A stretch of DNA of 64,000 nucleotides from JAENVU01 sp046598395 (GTDB lineage Bacteria; Actinomycetota; Acidimicrobiia; IMCC26256; JAENVU01). Location of the stretch: assembly GCA_046598395.1 (NCBI GenBank), contig JBKJIQ010000042.1, positions 24,180-88,179 on the forward strand. Direction: 5' to 3'. The translations under genes and the position numbers were made by a program. Under the pieces are notes generated by a model. That model did no database searches and was not told where the DNA came from. It worked only from the letters and a program-made list of their open reading frames with translations. Below are positions 1 to 7,973 of this stretch, in pieces (position 1 is the stretch's first letter; every line of letters starts with the position of its first letter).

Positions 1-568
1 GGGTGGCCTTCGCGTCGGCGCCGCGCGTGATGTTGGTCTCGGCAATGGTGACGCCGGAAGCGTGGAGCGCTTGCGCGGCGTACTTCCCACAGGGCACCTC
101 GAGGCCGCAGAGCGAGACGGTGCCAACCGTCGCCAGGTCGTCGAGGGTCCGGAGGTGGTATGGATTTCCGGGCTTGGTCACGATCACGAGGCGGTTCTTG
201 GCGAACACGGGCGACTGGCCGCGCAGCAATCCCGCGGCACGAAGCGCGCCCATGGTCTCCGAGTCGGCAGCCGCAAACACGTCGGCGGGTGCGCCCTGAA
301 CGATCTGGGTCTTCAGGGTGGAAGACGGTCCGAAGTTGAACGAGACCGACGTCCCGATGTGCGCTGCTTCGAAATCGCTTCCGATCTTCGCGAACGCCTG
401 GGTGAGTGACGACGCAGCGGAGACCGTGATGGTTCCGCGCACGGTCGAGGTCGACGGTGGTGAGCTCGAACCGCAGCCGGTCATGACCGGTCCGCTCACC
501 AGCGCGACAGTAACGATGATCGGGACCACGAAGGTGAGGGAACGTGCCCGCGACGGCATCCGGTTCAC
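1..568 (-). CDS. modA: ModA, molybdate ABC transporter substrate-binding lipoprotein (5' part; runs off window)
   Basis: Reading the reverse strand from a GTG at 568 (an ATG lies 9 nt further in, at 559) gives an uninterrupted frame to the window edge, about 189 codons. The N-terminus has arginines, a hydrophobic stretch and a lipobox VMTGC, so a lipid-anchored extracytoplasmic protein is expected. After a Ser/Thr-rich linker come ModA hallmarks: TITVSAASSLTQAF at the start of the mature domain and APADVFAAADSETM in the first lobe. The role is periplasmic-side capture of molybdate or tungstate for a ModABC importer, whose permease and ATPase would lie further left, outside the window. It follows the HTH-TOBE gene on the same strand by 4 nt, fitting a molybdate-responsive operon. 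The C-terminal half is not visible. Confidence 0.88.
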   Translation of the reverse strand, partial: MNRMPSRARSLTFVVPIIVTVALVSGPVMTGCGSSSPPSTSTVRGTITVSAASSLTQAFAKIGSDFEAAHIGTSVSFNFGPSSTLKTQIVQGAPADVFAAADSETMGALRAAGLLRGQSPVFAKNRLVIVTKPGNPYHLRTLDDLATVGTVSLCGLEVPCGKYAAQALHASGVTIAETNITRGADAKAT

Positions 569-572
569 GCGG

Positions 573-971
573 TCAGTCGCTCGGCGGAACTTCGATGACC
601 ACATTGGTTGCCTTCACCGCGGCGACCGCGAGATCACCGACCTCGAGTCCGAGTTCCTCCGCGCCTTCGCGCGTCATCAACGACACCACCCGATGCGGAC
701 CGGCCTGGATCTCCACGATGGCGGTCAATGTGTCGCGTTGGACCCGGATCACAATGCCGGTGAAGCGATTTCGGGCCGACTGGGTCATCCCCGGCGGCTC
801 GGTGTGGGGAGCTTGCTCGACGAGGAGCCGAGCCAGATCCTTGCCCGCAATATGGCGGTGACCGCCGTCGGTGCGCGTGGTCTTCAGACGCCCTTCGTCG
901 GCCCAGCGCCGCACGGTGTCCACGCTCACGCCCAGGATCTCCGCGGCCTGTCCAGGTCGATACAGCGTCAC
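573..971 (-). CDS. HTH (MerR/excisionase-type) plus TOBE molybdate-binding regulator
   Basis: 132 aa in two parts. Residues ~1-50 form a MerR/excisionase-like winged helix (YRPGQAAEILGVSVDTVRRW). Residues ~67-130 form a single TOBE/Mop domain, with the SARNRFTGIV signature that in molbindins and ModE binds molybdate or tungstate. This small HTH-TOBE arrangement is known from actinobacteria next to modABC. Immediately downstream on the same strand (4 nt) is modA, so I infer it senses intracellular molybdate and adjusts transport. It could instead be a storage-type molbindin with a vestigial HTH. No operator was identified in the upstream region. Confidence 0.85.
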   Translation of the reverse strand: MTLYRPGQAAEILGVSVDTVRRWADEGRLKTTRTDGGHRHIAGKDLARLLVEQAPHTEPPGMTQSARNRFTGIVIRVQRDTLTAIVEIQAGPHRVVSLMTREGAEELGLEVGDLAVAAVKATNVVIEVPPSD

Positions 972-1127
972 AGTAAGGACTGTAGACCGCCAGAACGAGG
1001 AGCTGCGAGGAATAGTGACCTAATAGACGGCGCAGTCACGACTTCCGGTGAATCAACTCCGCAAACAATGGAATAGCGTCGATGAACTCGGGACCCCGCT
1101 CTTGGGGCGCCATGAAGCACCGCCAGA

Positions 1128-1379
1128 TCACGTGACAGTGAAGGCGTTCGGAAGGATCGCGAACCCACCCGTTTCCGGACCAGCACCGGTCCCCGGATTG
1201 CGGTAGAAGATCGGGCGCGGTCCCGGCGTGGCGTTCGCCGCGATCTGGATGATCACTCCTCGCCGCGCCTCGTCGATCACCAAGTTGCTCATGACCGTGA
1301 CGCCTTCGCCGAACGAGACGGTCCGACGGGGATCCGCGTCGGACGACACGTCCGCTACCGGTTCGGTGACGTCGAGCAC
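1128..1379 (-). CDS. Small hypothetical protein (83 aa), weakly supported
   Basis: An open frame from GTG 1379 (alternative ATG at 1292) to TGA. An in-frame TAG lies just upstream, so the N-terminus cannot extend far. Third codon positions are strongly G/C, unlike a typical random frame, and composition is ordinary (VTEPVADVSSDADPRR; FYRNPGTGAGPETGGFA). I recognise no family. It lies between the molybdate regulator and the broken integrase, antisense to the integrase's upstream region, so it may be cargo or debris of the element that the integrase once mobilised. The rest of 972-1470 shows only a short protein-like tail on the minus strand near 1036-1112 and no other gene. Confidence 0.35.
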   Translation of the reverse strand: MLDVTEPVADVSSDADPRRTVSFGEGVTVMSNLVIDEARRGVIIQIAANATPGPRPIFYRNPGTGAGPETGGFAILPNAFTVT

Positions 1380-1470
1380 TGGCTCGATGAACTACGCGAC
1401 CAGGAGGCGACGTGACAACACCGGTCGATGGTCCGACGTCGCCCTTAGGATCACCCACGCTGAGGGTGAC

Positions 1471-2639
1471 ATGGCACGCGTAGAACGGCGAACGCGGCGT
1501 CGCCCGGGCGCAATGGCATCGGAGGTGACCTGGCGCGCCCGCTACCGCGCGCCAGACGGACGCGAACGCTCGCGCACGTTCCGGACAAAGGCCGAAGCGC
1601 AGCGGTGGCTCACGGCCGTCGAGACCTCCAAGGCGAACGACGAGTGGATCGACCCCAAGCTCGCGAGGATCAGCTGCAGTGAGTACATCGATGGTTGGCT
1701 TGCCACCAAGGCGGCCGTCTCCCCCGCCACTCGTCTGAACATCACGTCCCGGATTTCGCAACACATCCGGCCGTACTTCGGCGACATGTGGGTGGGCGCA
1801 GTGCGCCCGGTTCACGCGCGCCAGTTCGTTGCGCACCTCGTCGCGCTCGGTCTCGCGCCTGCGAGTGTCAAGAGCATCGCCCTCACCGCGTCGCAAGTCT
1901 TTAGTCAGGCCGTCGATGACGCTCTGATCGCACACTCGCCATTCTCGAAGGTCGCGCTTCCCCGCGATCGTCACCATCAGGAGATGCGATTCCTGACCGC
2001 CGATCAAGTGAACACGCTCGCAGCGGTCATCGACCCGCGATATCGGGCGGCCGTATACCTCGCCGCGTACGGAGGCTTGCGCGCGGGCAAGCTCTGGGGC
2101 CTACGGATCGACCGGTTGAACTTCGTCGTCGGAACGGTCGACATTGCCGTCGCCATGAGCGAGGCCGGTGGTCTACACGTCGGTCCGACCAAGACCGGTC
2201 GCCGTCGGACGATCCAGGTCCCGCGCTTTCTCACGGCGATGCTCGCCGAGCACGTCCTTCGCTATCCCTCGGTCGACAGTTGGCTGTTCACCGCCGCGAG
2301 GGCGGCCCTGTCCACCATCACAATTTCCGAAGTCGCCACTACGAGCCCGCGGTAAAGCGCTCGGCGCTCGGCCACGTGCGATTCCACGACTTGCGGCACA
2401 CGTGCGCGGCGCTCCTCATCTCCGCCGGCCGCCATCTCGAAGAGGTCAAGACCTATCTCGGCCACTCGTCGATTCGAGTCACAAGCGATCGGTATGGCCA
2501 TCTCTTCCCGGAGGCGCGCGCTGCCCTTGCTGACGCGCTCGACGCGACGTTTACAGAATCTTCCGCGGCCTGGCCGCGGCCTGGGCTCGAAATCTTGAAG
2601 AGTTCGTACGCGAGTCAGCGGCCCACTCGGGGCCGCTGA
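1471..2639 (+). pseudogene. Tyrosine recombinase (phage-type integrase), frameshifted
   Basis: Start at ATG 1471 behind a GAGGG ribosome site. The first frame encodes an AP2-like N-terminal arm (RARYRAPDGRERSRTFRTK), a SAM-like core-binding domain and the first catalytic arginine (GGLRAGKLWGL). Reading then passes into a wrong frame and stops at 2355. The missing C-terminal half continues in the next frame from about 2298 (EGGPVHHHNF) and carries the rest of the active site: HDLRHT, the GHSS histidine, and the tyrosine in TSDRYGHLF. One base lost (or two gained) at 2293-2298 explains it. Joined, the protein would be ~389 aa, normal for a Rv2659c/pSAM2-like integrase. It points at and nearly touches the 3' end of tRNA-Gly, the classic target of such enzymes. 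Probably inactive, unless the shift is an assembly error. Confidence 0.88.
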
Positions 2640-2640
2640 C
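2614..2640 (-). terminator. Hairpin behind tRNA-Gly, overlapping the end of the integrase frame
   Basis: A perfect 11-bp stem (GTCAGCGGCCC / GGGCCGCTGAC) with a 5-nt loop lies 11 nt beyond the encoded CCA end of the tRNA on the minus strand. The integrase's last codons and stop lie within it on the plus strand. There is no strong U-run after the stem. It probably ends the tRNA transcript, and perhaps the integrase transcript from the other side. Confidence 0.6.
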
Positions 2641-2651
2641 CAGCAGTTACT

Positions 2652-2726
2652 TGGAGCGGACGACGGGATTCGAACCCGCGACCCTCACCTTGGCAAGGTG
2701 ATGCTCTACCACTGAGCCACGTCCGC
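2652..2726 (-). tRNA. tRNA-Gly (anticodon GCC)
   Basis: Folds as a complete cloverleaf on the minus strand: 7-bp acceptor GCGGACG/CGTCCGC, D-arm with AGTGGTAGAGC, anticodon loop TTGCCAA (anticodon GCC at plus-strand 2692-2694), T-arm GCGGGTTCGAATCCCGT, discriminator T and an encoded CCA. Reads GGC/GGU glycine codons. Its 3' end faces the broken integrase gene 12 nt away, marking it as the likely attachment site of that element. I found no second copy of the tRNA 3' end on the far side of the integrase. Confidence 0.97.
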
Positions 2727-2765
2727 GTGAGTTGACGAAGATAGCAGCCGCGCCCCTCCAACCCC

Positions 2766-2771
2766 TAGCCT
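2766..2771 (+). promoter_or_regulatory. -10 element TAGCCT, probable leaderless promoter
   Basis: TAGCCT fits the actinobacterial TANNNT -10 consensus and ends 6 nt before the ATG at 2778. Transcription would therefore begin at or next to the start codon. No Shine-Dalgarno sequence precedes this gene, which agrees with leaderless translation. Confidence 0.5.
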
Positions 2772-2777
2772 CCGGGC

Positions 2778-3674
2778 ATGCGTATCTCGATTTTTGGCGG
2801 CGACCTCCCGACCATCGATGCTGCGGTGGCCATGGCCACACAGGTCGAGTCAGAAGGCTTCGCGGGTTTCTACATCCCGCAGATCTTCGGCCTGGATGCC
2901 CTCACCGCACTCGCGGTGGTCGGCGCCAAGGTGCCGCGGATCGAGCTCGGTACGGCGGTGATCCCCACCTATCCCCGCCACCCGATGATGTTGGCGGCGC
3001 AGGCGCTCACCACCCAGCAGGCATCGGACGGTCGCCTGGTGCTCGGTATCGGCCTCTCCCACCAGATCGTGATCGAATCGATATTCGGCATGTCGTACGA
3101 CAAGCCGGCCCGCCACATGCGCGAATACCTGGCGATTCTCATGCCGCTGCTCCACGGCGAAGCTGTCGGAGTGACCGGTGAGACATTGACGTTCAATGGC
3201 AGCGTGGGAATCCAGGCCGCGCCGGTGCCGGTGTTCGTTGCCGCGCTGGGCCCTCGCATGCTCGAACTCGCTGGTCGAGTCGCCGACGGAACCGTCACGT
3301 GGATGACGGGTCCTGCCACCGTCGAATCGCACATCGCGCCATTGATCACCAAGGCTGCGGCCGACGCGGGCCGGCCCGCCCCCCGCATCGCGGTCGGTCT
3401 CCCCGTGGGTGTGACCGACGATGCCGACGCGGCGCGTCAGTTCGCCGCGAAGACCTGGGAGATGTACGGATACCTCCCGAGCTACCGGGCGATGCTCGAC
3501 CGCGAGGGCGTGGCCGGCCCGGCCGACGTTGCCATCGTGGGCAACGAAGCTGCGGTAGCCGCCGGGATCCAGCGCGTCGCCGATGCCGGGGCCACGGATT
3601 TCGCAGCTTCCGAGTTCGGACTGTCGGCCGATGACCGCGCTCGGACCCGCGCGCTGTTGCGATCCCTCCTGTGA
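2778..3674 (+). CDS. LLM-class F420-dependent oxidoreductase
   Basis: 298 aa covering the full luciferase-like TIM barrel. Typical segments are the N-terminal strand MRISIFGG, GFAGFYIPQ, RIELGTAVIPTYPRHPM near residue 60, SDGRLVLGIGLSH near 85-97, and VPVFVAALGPRMLELAGRVADG near 155. Such enzymes use reduced F420 (less often FMNH2) for hydride transfer to carbonyl or enoyl substrates; the substrate cannot be read from sequence. The stop overlaps the start of the hydrolase gene by 4 nt, so the two are translated together and likely share a pathway. A leaderless -10 lies directly upstream. Confidence 0.88.
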   Translation: MRISIFGGDLPTIDAAVAMATQVESEGFAGFYIPQIFGLDALTALAVVGAKVPRIELGTAVIPTYPRHPMMLAAQALTTQQASDGRLVLGIGLSHQIVIESIFGMSYDKPARHMREYLAILMPLLHGEAVGVTGETLTFNGSVGIQAAPVPVFVAALGPRMLELAGRVADGTVTWMTGPATVESHIAPLITKAAADAGRPAPRIAVGLPVGVTDDADAARQFAAKTWEMYGYLPSYRAMLDREGVAGPADVAIVGNEAAVAAGIQRVADAGATDFAASEFGLSADDRARTRALLRSLL

Positions 3675-4363
3675 GCGACGCGCTCCCCCGGTCGCCGCTG
3701 GAACTGCTCGAAGTACTCGCGCGCGAAGAAGCGGTGATCAATCCCGATCTTCGTCATCTCGAGATCTACACGATGCGCGGCCTCCTCACGATCCTGTGGC
3801 ACGGACCGGTCGATGCAACGCGTGTGGTCCTCATGGCGGGTGGCGGGATGGGTGGGCTGCTCGGTCCGGCCGGCGGCTTGTATCACGACCTCGGTGTTCA
3901 GTTCGCGGCGTCGGGGATCGGCACCATGCGCGTCGGCTACCGGAAGGCCAACGACTTGGTCCGCTGTGTGCACGACGTCGCCGCCGCCGCCGATCTCGCC
4001 TCCCGTGCGGGAGCCGAACGTTTCGTTACCCTCGGCCACTCGTTCGGTGGCGCCGTCGCGATGCAAGCCGGGATGGTTCTCGGTCAACATTGCGCAGGGG
4101 TCGTAACCCTCGCCACTCAGTCGGCCGGGTGTGAGGACGCAGGGTCGCTCAACGCCGCGGTGCCGGTGCTTCTGTTGCACGGCGACCGTGATGAGATCCT
4201 TCCGCCGGATACCTCTGCGGTAGTCCGCATGCTCATCGGGCACGGCGAGTTCGAGCTGATTCCCGGCACGGGACACCTGATGAGTGAAGCCGCGGAACAC
4301 ATCCGGGAGCGGCTCGGAACCTGGATTCCCGAACAGTTCGAAGCGCTTTCCGGCCTTGACTAA
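3671..4363 (+). CDS. Alpha/beta hydrolase
   Basis: 230 aa, GTG start inside the 3' end of the preceding LLM gene (GTGA overlap). Shows the alpha/beta-hydrolase catalytic set: nucleophile elbow GHSFGG near residue 118, acid in HGDRDEILP near 177, and histidine in GTGHLM near 201. A glycine-rich oxyanion segment AGGGMGG lies near residue 56. No signal peptide, so cytoplasmic. Probably a serine esterase or dienelactone-hydrolase-like enzyme acting with the F420 oxidoreductase. The substrate is unknown. Confidence 0.85.
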   Translation: MSDALPRSPLELLEVLAREEAVINPDLRHLEIYTMRGLLTILWHGPVDATRVVLMAGGGMGGLLGPAGGLYHDLGVQFAASGIGTMRVGYRKANDLVRCVHDVAAAADLASRAGAERFVTLGHSFGGAVAMQAGMVLGQHCAGVVTLATQSAGCEDAGSLNAAVPVLLLHGDRDEILPPDTSAVVRMLIGHGEFELIPGTGHLMSEAAEHIRERLGTWIPEQFEALSGLD

Positions 4364-5292
4364 GAACCGGCAAGGCGCTCCACGACGGGTGCGAACATCT
4401 CCATCTCGTCGCCACCGACCACTGCGTAACTGACACCCCAGCGCTCCCGACGTACCTCCATGAGGTCGCACACTTCGTCCACGGAACCAACGAGAGCGAG
4501 TCCCGCTTCGAGGGCCTCATCCACGGAGATGCCGAATCCCGGAGCCACCGCGGCGGCGAACGAGTTCCGGTCGTCGGTGATCGACGCCAGGAAGTACCGG
4601 ATCTGGAGTTCGAGGTCGTCGAATCGATCCCCCGCGCCTTCCTTGATCCACGCGACCTTCTGATCGGTCATCGCGGCGAGTGAGTCGGTCACCGCGTCGG
4701 CGGTTACCGCGCCCGCTTTCAGGTTCGGGTTGATACCAACGATGTCGGCCTCACGACCGGCGAGGCGCAGGACCTTGGGACCTCCACCGCCGATGAGAAT
4801 CGGGATCTTCGTCTGTGCTGGCTTTGGGATCGACTGGTAATCGGTCACGGTGTAGTGATCACCTGAGAATGAGAACGCGTCGGTGCCGAAACAGCCTTTG
4901 ATCACCGCGAGGGCTTCTTCCAATCGCGCGATCCGCACGCCAGGCCGGTCATAGGGAAGCCCCAAGGCCGTGTAGTCGACCTCCATCCAGCCCGCGCCGA
5001 TACCCATCTCGGTGCGGCCGCCGGAGAGGACGTCGATCGTGGCGATCTCTTTGGCCAGAATCGCCGGGTGTTTTTAGTCGTTGTCGAAGACCAAGGCGCC
5101 GACCCGAAGGGTCGCGGTCGCGGTTGCCGCGGCACTCATTGCCACCATGGGCGCGAGTTCCGTGTCGATGAAGTGGTCGGGAAAGTACATGGTGGCGTAT
5201 CCGAGTTCCTCGGCCCGTCGCGCCAGCGTGGCCAACGACTCACCGGTGTGGCTTCCGCCGACCTGAACTCCAAACCGAAATTCCTTTGTCAC
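4360..5292 (-). pseudogene. LLM-class F420-dependent oxidoreductase with an internal stop codon
   Basis: Starting at ATG 5292, the frame reads 72 codons of a clear LLM N-terminus (FGVQVGGSHTGESLATLARR, then FPDHF and VGALVFDND) and meets TAA at 5076-5074. The same frame continues without gaps (KHPAILAKEIATIDVLSGGR, then GIGAGW) to TGA at 4360. Family members have a tyrosine at this spot (FDNDYKHP), so a single TAC/TAT to TAA change accounts for it. Restored length is 310 aa, normal for the TIGR03621-like subfamily. The 3' end overlaps the hydrolase gene's 3' end by 4 nt. Either a recent pseudogene or a base-call error. A downstream start (ATG near 5007) would lack part of the barrel. Confidence 0.88.
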
Positions 5293-5354
5293 TGTTCAAT
5301 CTCCTCGTCGTCGATGATGGGTACTACCACGCGCCGCCGCGACGCGGCCCTGCA

Positions 5355-5789
5355 CTATTTGCCGCTGGATCCGAATCCGAACTCGTCCCGAGTGGTCACG
5401 TCCAACGAGTCGACTTCCACCCACTCCACGTAGGCCACCGTTTGAATCACGAGTTGGGCGATGCGATCGCCGCGCTGAATCGCATAGGGCTCTACGGGGT
5501 CGGTGTTGATGAGTGCGACCTTGATCTCGCCGCGGTACTGGGGATCGATGAGACCAGGCGCGTTCATCACCGTGATGCCGTGTTTCATCGCCAACCCCGA
5601 ACGGGGTAATACGAGACCGGCATAGCCCGACGGAATCGCCAGCGCGAGTCCGGTGGGGATGAGCGCGCGACCGCCGCCTGGAAGCAGCAAAGCGTCGACG
5701 TTCGCGTACACGTCGTATCCCGCATCGTCGTCGTGGGCCTGGGTGGGAAGGGTCGCCGTAGGGTCGAGTCGAGTGATCAAGATGTGCAT
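5355..5789 (-). CDS. dut: Deoxyuridine 5'-triphosphate nucleotidohydrolase (dUTPase)
   Basis: 144 aa trimeric-type dUTPase with all five conserved motifs in order: AGYDVYA (1), PRSGLAMKHGI (2), GLIDPQYRGEI (3), RGDRIAQLVI (4) and a C-terminal GFGSSGK (5, usually GFGSTG). It hydrolyses dUTP to dUMP and pyrophosphate, keeping uracil out of DNA and feeding dTMP synthesis. The start ATG overlaps the stop of the acyl-CoA synthetase gene by one base, so it is co-transcribed with an unrelated catabolic enzyme. Confidence 0.96.
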   Translation of the reverse strand: MHILITRLDPTATLPTQAHDDDAGYDVYANVDALLLPGGGRALIPTGLALAIPSGYAGLVLPRSGLAMKHGITVMNAPGLIDPQYRGEIKVALINTDPVEPYAIQRGDRIAQLVIQTVAYVEWVEVDSLDVTTRDEFGFGSSGK

Positions 5790-7291
5790 CAGGTTTGCCT
5801 CCGGGCCAAATATGCCTCGCGCAGCATGGGCTTGCGGGTCTTGCCGTTGGGGTCGCGTGGAAGTTCATCCACGAACTCGACGATACGCGGCCGTTTGTAA
5901 TCGGCGAGTCTCTCGCGGACCCACGCGCTCACGGCGTCGGCAGTGAGCGTGGCGTCGACCCGAGGCTGGACCAGCGCGTAGAGGATCTCGCCCCACTCGT
6001 CGTCGGGAACGCCGAGCACGGCCGCGTCGACCACGTCGGGATGCGCGAGCACGCACTCTTCGATTTCGCGGGGATAGATATTCACACCACCGGAAATCAC
6101 CATGTCGGACAAACGGTCGGTGAGATAGAGATAGCCCTCAGCGTCGAGATATCCGGCGTCGCCGACGGTAAAGAATGCACCACGGTGCTGGGCCGCGGTC
6201 TTGTCCGGATCGTTGTGGTACTCGAAACTGGATTCCGGCGGGCGGACCCACACCGTTCCGACTTCACCGCTTGGCAGTTCCACTCCACCGTCATCCAGGA
6301 TCACGAACTCGTTGCCGGGGAACGGTCGGCCCACGCTTCCGGGCCGTTCCAGCCACTCCTCGGGCGAGATCACCGTGCCCCCGCCTTCGGACGCGCCGTA
6401 GTACTCCCAGACCTTCTCCGCTCCCACGAACTCCATGAAGGCGCGTTTGAGCGGGATCGGACACGGTGCCGCCGCGTGCACCACCAGCTTGAGCGACGAC
6501 AGATCACTGGCGGTTCGTACCGCGTCCGGCAACGCGAGGACTCGTTGAAAGTTGGCGGGCACCATGTGCGTGGTCGTGACACGGTGCCGTTCAATGAGCG
6601 CGAGCGCGCCCGCCGCATCCCACTGGCGCATGACCACGACGGATGCGCCAAACGCGAGGTGCATCTGGGCCCAGTAGCTCGGGCCCGAGTGGTACGCAGG
6701 GCCGACCATGAGATGCACGTCGTCGGGACCGAGGCCCCACCGCAATCCGCCGCCGGCCGCGCCCGCCGCGCGGCGGCGGATGTCGTCCGGACCCATCGCT
6801 ACACCTTTGGGGCGGCCGGTGGTCCCGGACGTATAGGCCATGGTGGTGGGCCACCCGTCGCCGATCACCTCGGGCGGATCCACCTCGGGCTGATCGGCGG
6901 GCCATCCGTCCTCGACCACCAGCCGATTCACATCGGCGACCGCGCGCAATGCTCCTTCGAAGTCGCGACTTACGACGACCGCGGTCGCACCGGAGTCGGT
7001 GACGAGCCAACCCGCTTCGTCGGTCTTGAAATGGATGTTGATCGGCACCACCACCGCTCCCAGCCGACCACAGGCATGGGTGGCCATGAAGAACTCGGCT
7101 GAGTTCGCCAGTAACACGCCAACGCAATCTCCCCGTCGGACTCCGAGCGCGTGGAGGGCATGGGCGAGGTCTCGCGCCGCAGCGTCGAGTTCGCCGAACG
7201 TCCACTTCTGGTCGTCCACCACGAGTGCCGGCGCGTCCGGGCGAGTTTGGGCCTGGGCCAGCAGTCCGGCGGCGGGTTCCGTTTCAGCCAT
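5789..7291 (-). CDS. AMP-dependent acyl-CoA synthetase (ANL superfamily)
   Basis: About 500 aa from the ATG at 7291 (the frame is open 15 codons further, without support). Adenylation motifs are present: P-loop YTSGTTGRPKG near residue 155, YYGASEGGG near 300, the hinge VGDAGYLDAEGYLYLTDR near 380, and the C-terminal lysine in PRDPNGKTRK. It activates a carboxylic acid to its acyl-AMP and then the CoA thioester. Its divergent position to a TetR gene that heads an oxidoreductase/acyl-CoA dehydrogenase operon suggests shared control and a role in fatty- or branched-acid catabolism. Chain length cannot be predicted. Confidence 0.92.
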   Translation of the reverse strand: MAETEPAAGLLAQAQTRPDAPALVVDDQKWTFGELDAAARDLAHALHALGVRRGDCVGVLLANSAEFFMATHACGRLGAVVVPINIHFKTDEAGWLVTDSGATAVVVSRDFEGALRAVADVNRLVVEDGWPADQPEVDPPEVIGDGWPTTMAYTSGTTGRPKGVAMGPDDIRRRAAGAAGGGLRWGLGPDDVHLMVGPAYHSGPSYWAQMHLAFGASVVVMRQWDAAGALALIERHRVTTTHMVPANFQRVLALPDAVRTASDLSSLKLVVHAAAPCPIPLKRAFMEFVGAEKVWEYYGASEGGGTVISPEEWLERPGSVGRPFPGNEFVILDDGGVELPSGEVGTVWVRPPESSFEYHNDPDKTAAQHRGAFFTVGDAGYLDAEGYLYLTDRLSDMVISGGVNIYPREIEECVLAHPDVVDAAVLGVPDDEWGEILYALVQPRVDATLTADAVSAWVRERLADYKRPRIVEFVDELPRDPNGKTRKPMLREAYLARRQT

Positions 7292-7342
7292 CACCGAATC
7301 ATGCCCGACCGGACCTCGGACCCCTCGGGACTCCATTGGGAA

Positions 7343-7348
7343 TAGGAT
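7343..7348 (+). promoter_or_regulatory. -10 element TAGGAT, probable leaderless promoter of the TetR gene
   Basis: TAGGAT matches TANNNT and ends 7 nt before ATG 7356. There is no ribosome-binding sequence. The short 7292-7355 gap between this gene and the divergent acyl-CoA synthetase is the likely site of a TetR operator, but no clear dyad was seen. Confidence 0.5.
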
Positions 7349-7355
7349 TCCGGAA

Positions 7356-7973
7356 ATGGGGAACGTGGTAGCGGATCTGGCCGACCGGGCGGTAGCCCGG
7401 CGTCACGACTCGTACGCGCTGGAGATCCGAGCCCTGCTCGACGCCGCGCTGGCGTTCATGGCGAGATCGGGGACCGTCGACCCCAGGGTCACCGACATCG
7501 TTCGCGAATCCGGCCTCAGTAACCAAACGTTCTACCGCCATTTCGATGGAAAGGACGCGCTGCTGCTCGCCCTTCTCGCCGACGGCCGGGAGCGTCTTGC
7601 TCGCACGGTCGAGCGCCGCATGGCTCGAGCGACCGATGCCGACACCGACGCCCAGATTCGCGCCTGGGTGGGCGCGGTCCTCGACCAGGCCCGCGACCCC
7701 AAAGCCGCGGCCACGACCCGTCCGTTCGTGGCGAACAGTGAACGCTTGGCCGTCGCCTACCCCGAGGAAGTGGCTCGGTCCCGCGAGCGACTCATCGCGC
7801 CGTTGGCGCAGCGGGTGGGTGCGGCGAACGCGCAGTCCGTGTACCACCTCGCGATGGGCACGGTGCACGATGCCCTGTCCCAGAGTCGACCACCGTCGAA
7901 GCGAGAGATGAGTGCCGTGGTGGAGTTCGCGATCAGAGGCTGCCAAAGCGTGAGGAGCCCGGGCGATGCGTGA
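7356..7973 (+). CDS. TetR/AcrR family transcriptional regulator
   Basis: 206 aa. The HTH occupies residues ~25-70, with the family signature VTDIVRESGLSNQTFYRHFDGKDALLLAL, followed by an all-helical ligand domain. It begins the operon for the 2-oxoacid:ferredoxin oxidoreductase (8-nt overlap with the gamma subunit gene) and is divergent from the acyl-CoA synthetase. It is therefore probably an acyl-CoA-responsive repressor of both, as with FadR/KstR-type TetR proteins. The long frame extending 5' of it is a shadow of the opposite gene. Confidence 0.9.
   Translation: MGNVVADLADRAVARRHDSYALEIRALLDAALAFMARSGTVDPRVTDIVRESGLSNQTFYRHFDGKDALLLALLADGRERLARTVERRMARATDADTDAQIRAWVGAVLDQARDPKAAATTRPFVANSERLAVAYPEEVARSRERLIAPLAQRVGAANAQSVYHLAMGTVHDALSQSRPPSKREMSAVVEFAIRGCQSVRSPGDA

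Noticed and set aside
318..1076. 252-codon plus-strand frame over modA and its regulator
   Set aside because: The opposite strand encodes recognisable ModA and HTH-TOBE proteins; this frame has shadow-like Arg/His-rich composition.
1036..2007. 323-codon minus-strand frame across the integrase
   Set aside because: The integrase domains on the plus strand are unmistakable. Only the last ~25 codons of this frame look protein-like, too short to call.
1..2726. Prophage or large genomic island
   Set aside because: Only a broken integrase beside the tRNA was found; no capsid, terminase, replication or conjugation genes, and neighbouring genes are ordinary chromosomal ones.
5795..7102. 435-codon plus-strand frame opposite the acyl-CoA synthetase
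   Set aside because: Exact antisense of a well-supported adenylating enzyme, with His/Arg/Asp-rich composition typical of GC-rich shadows.
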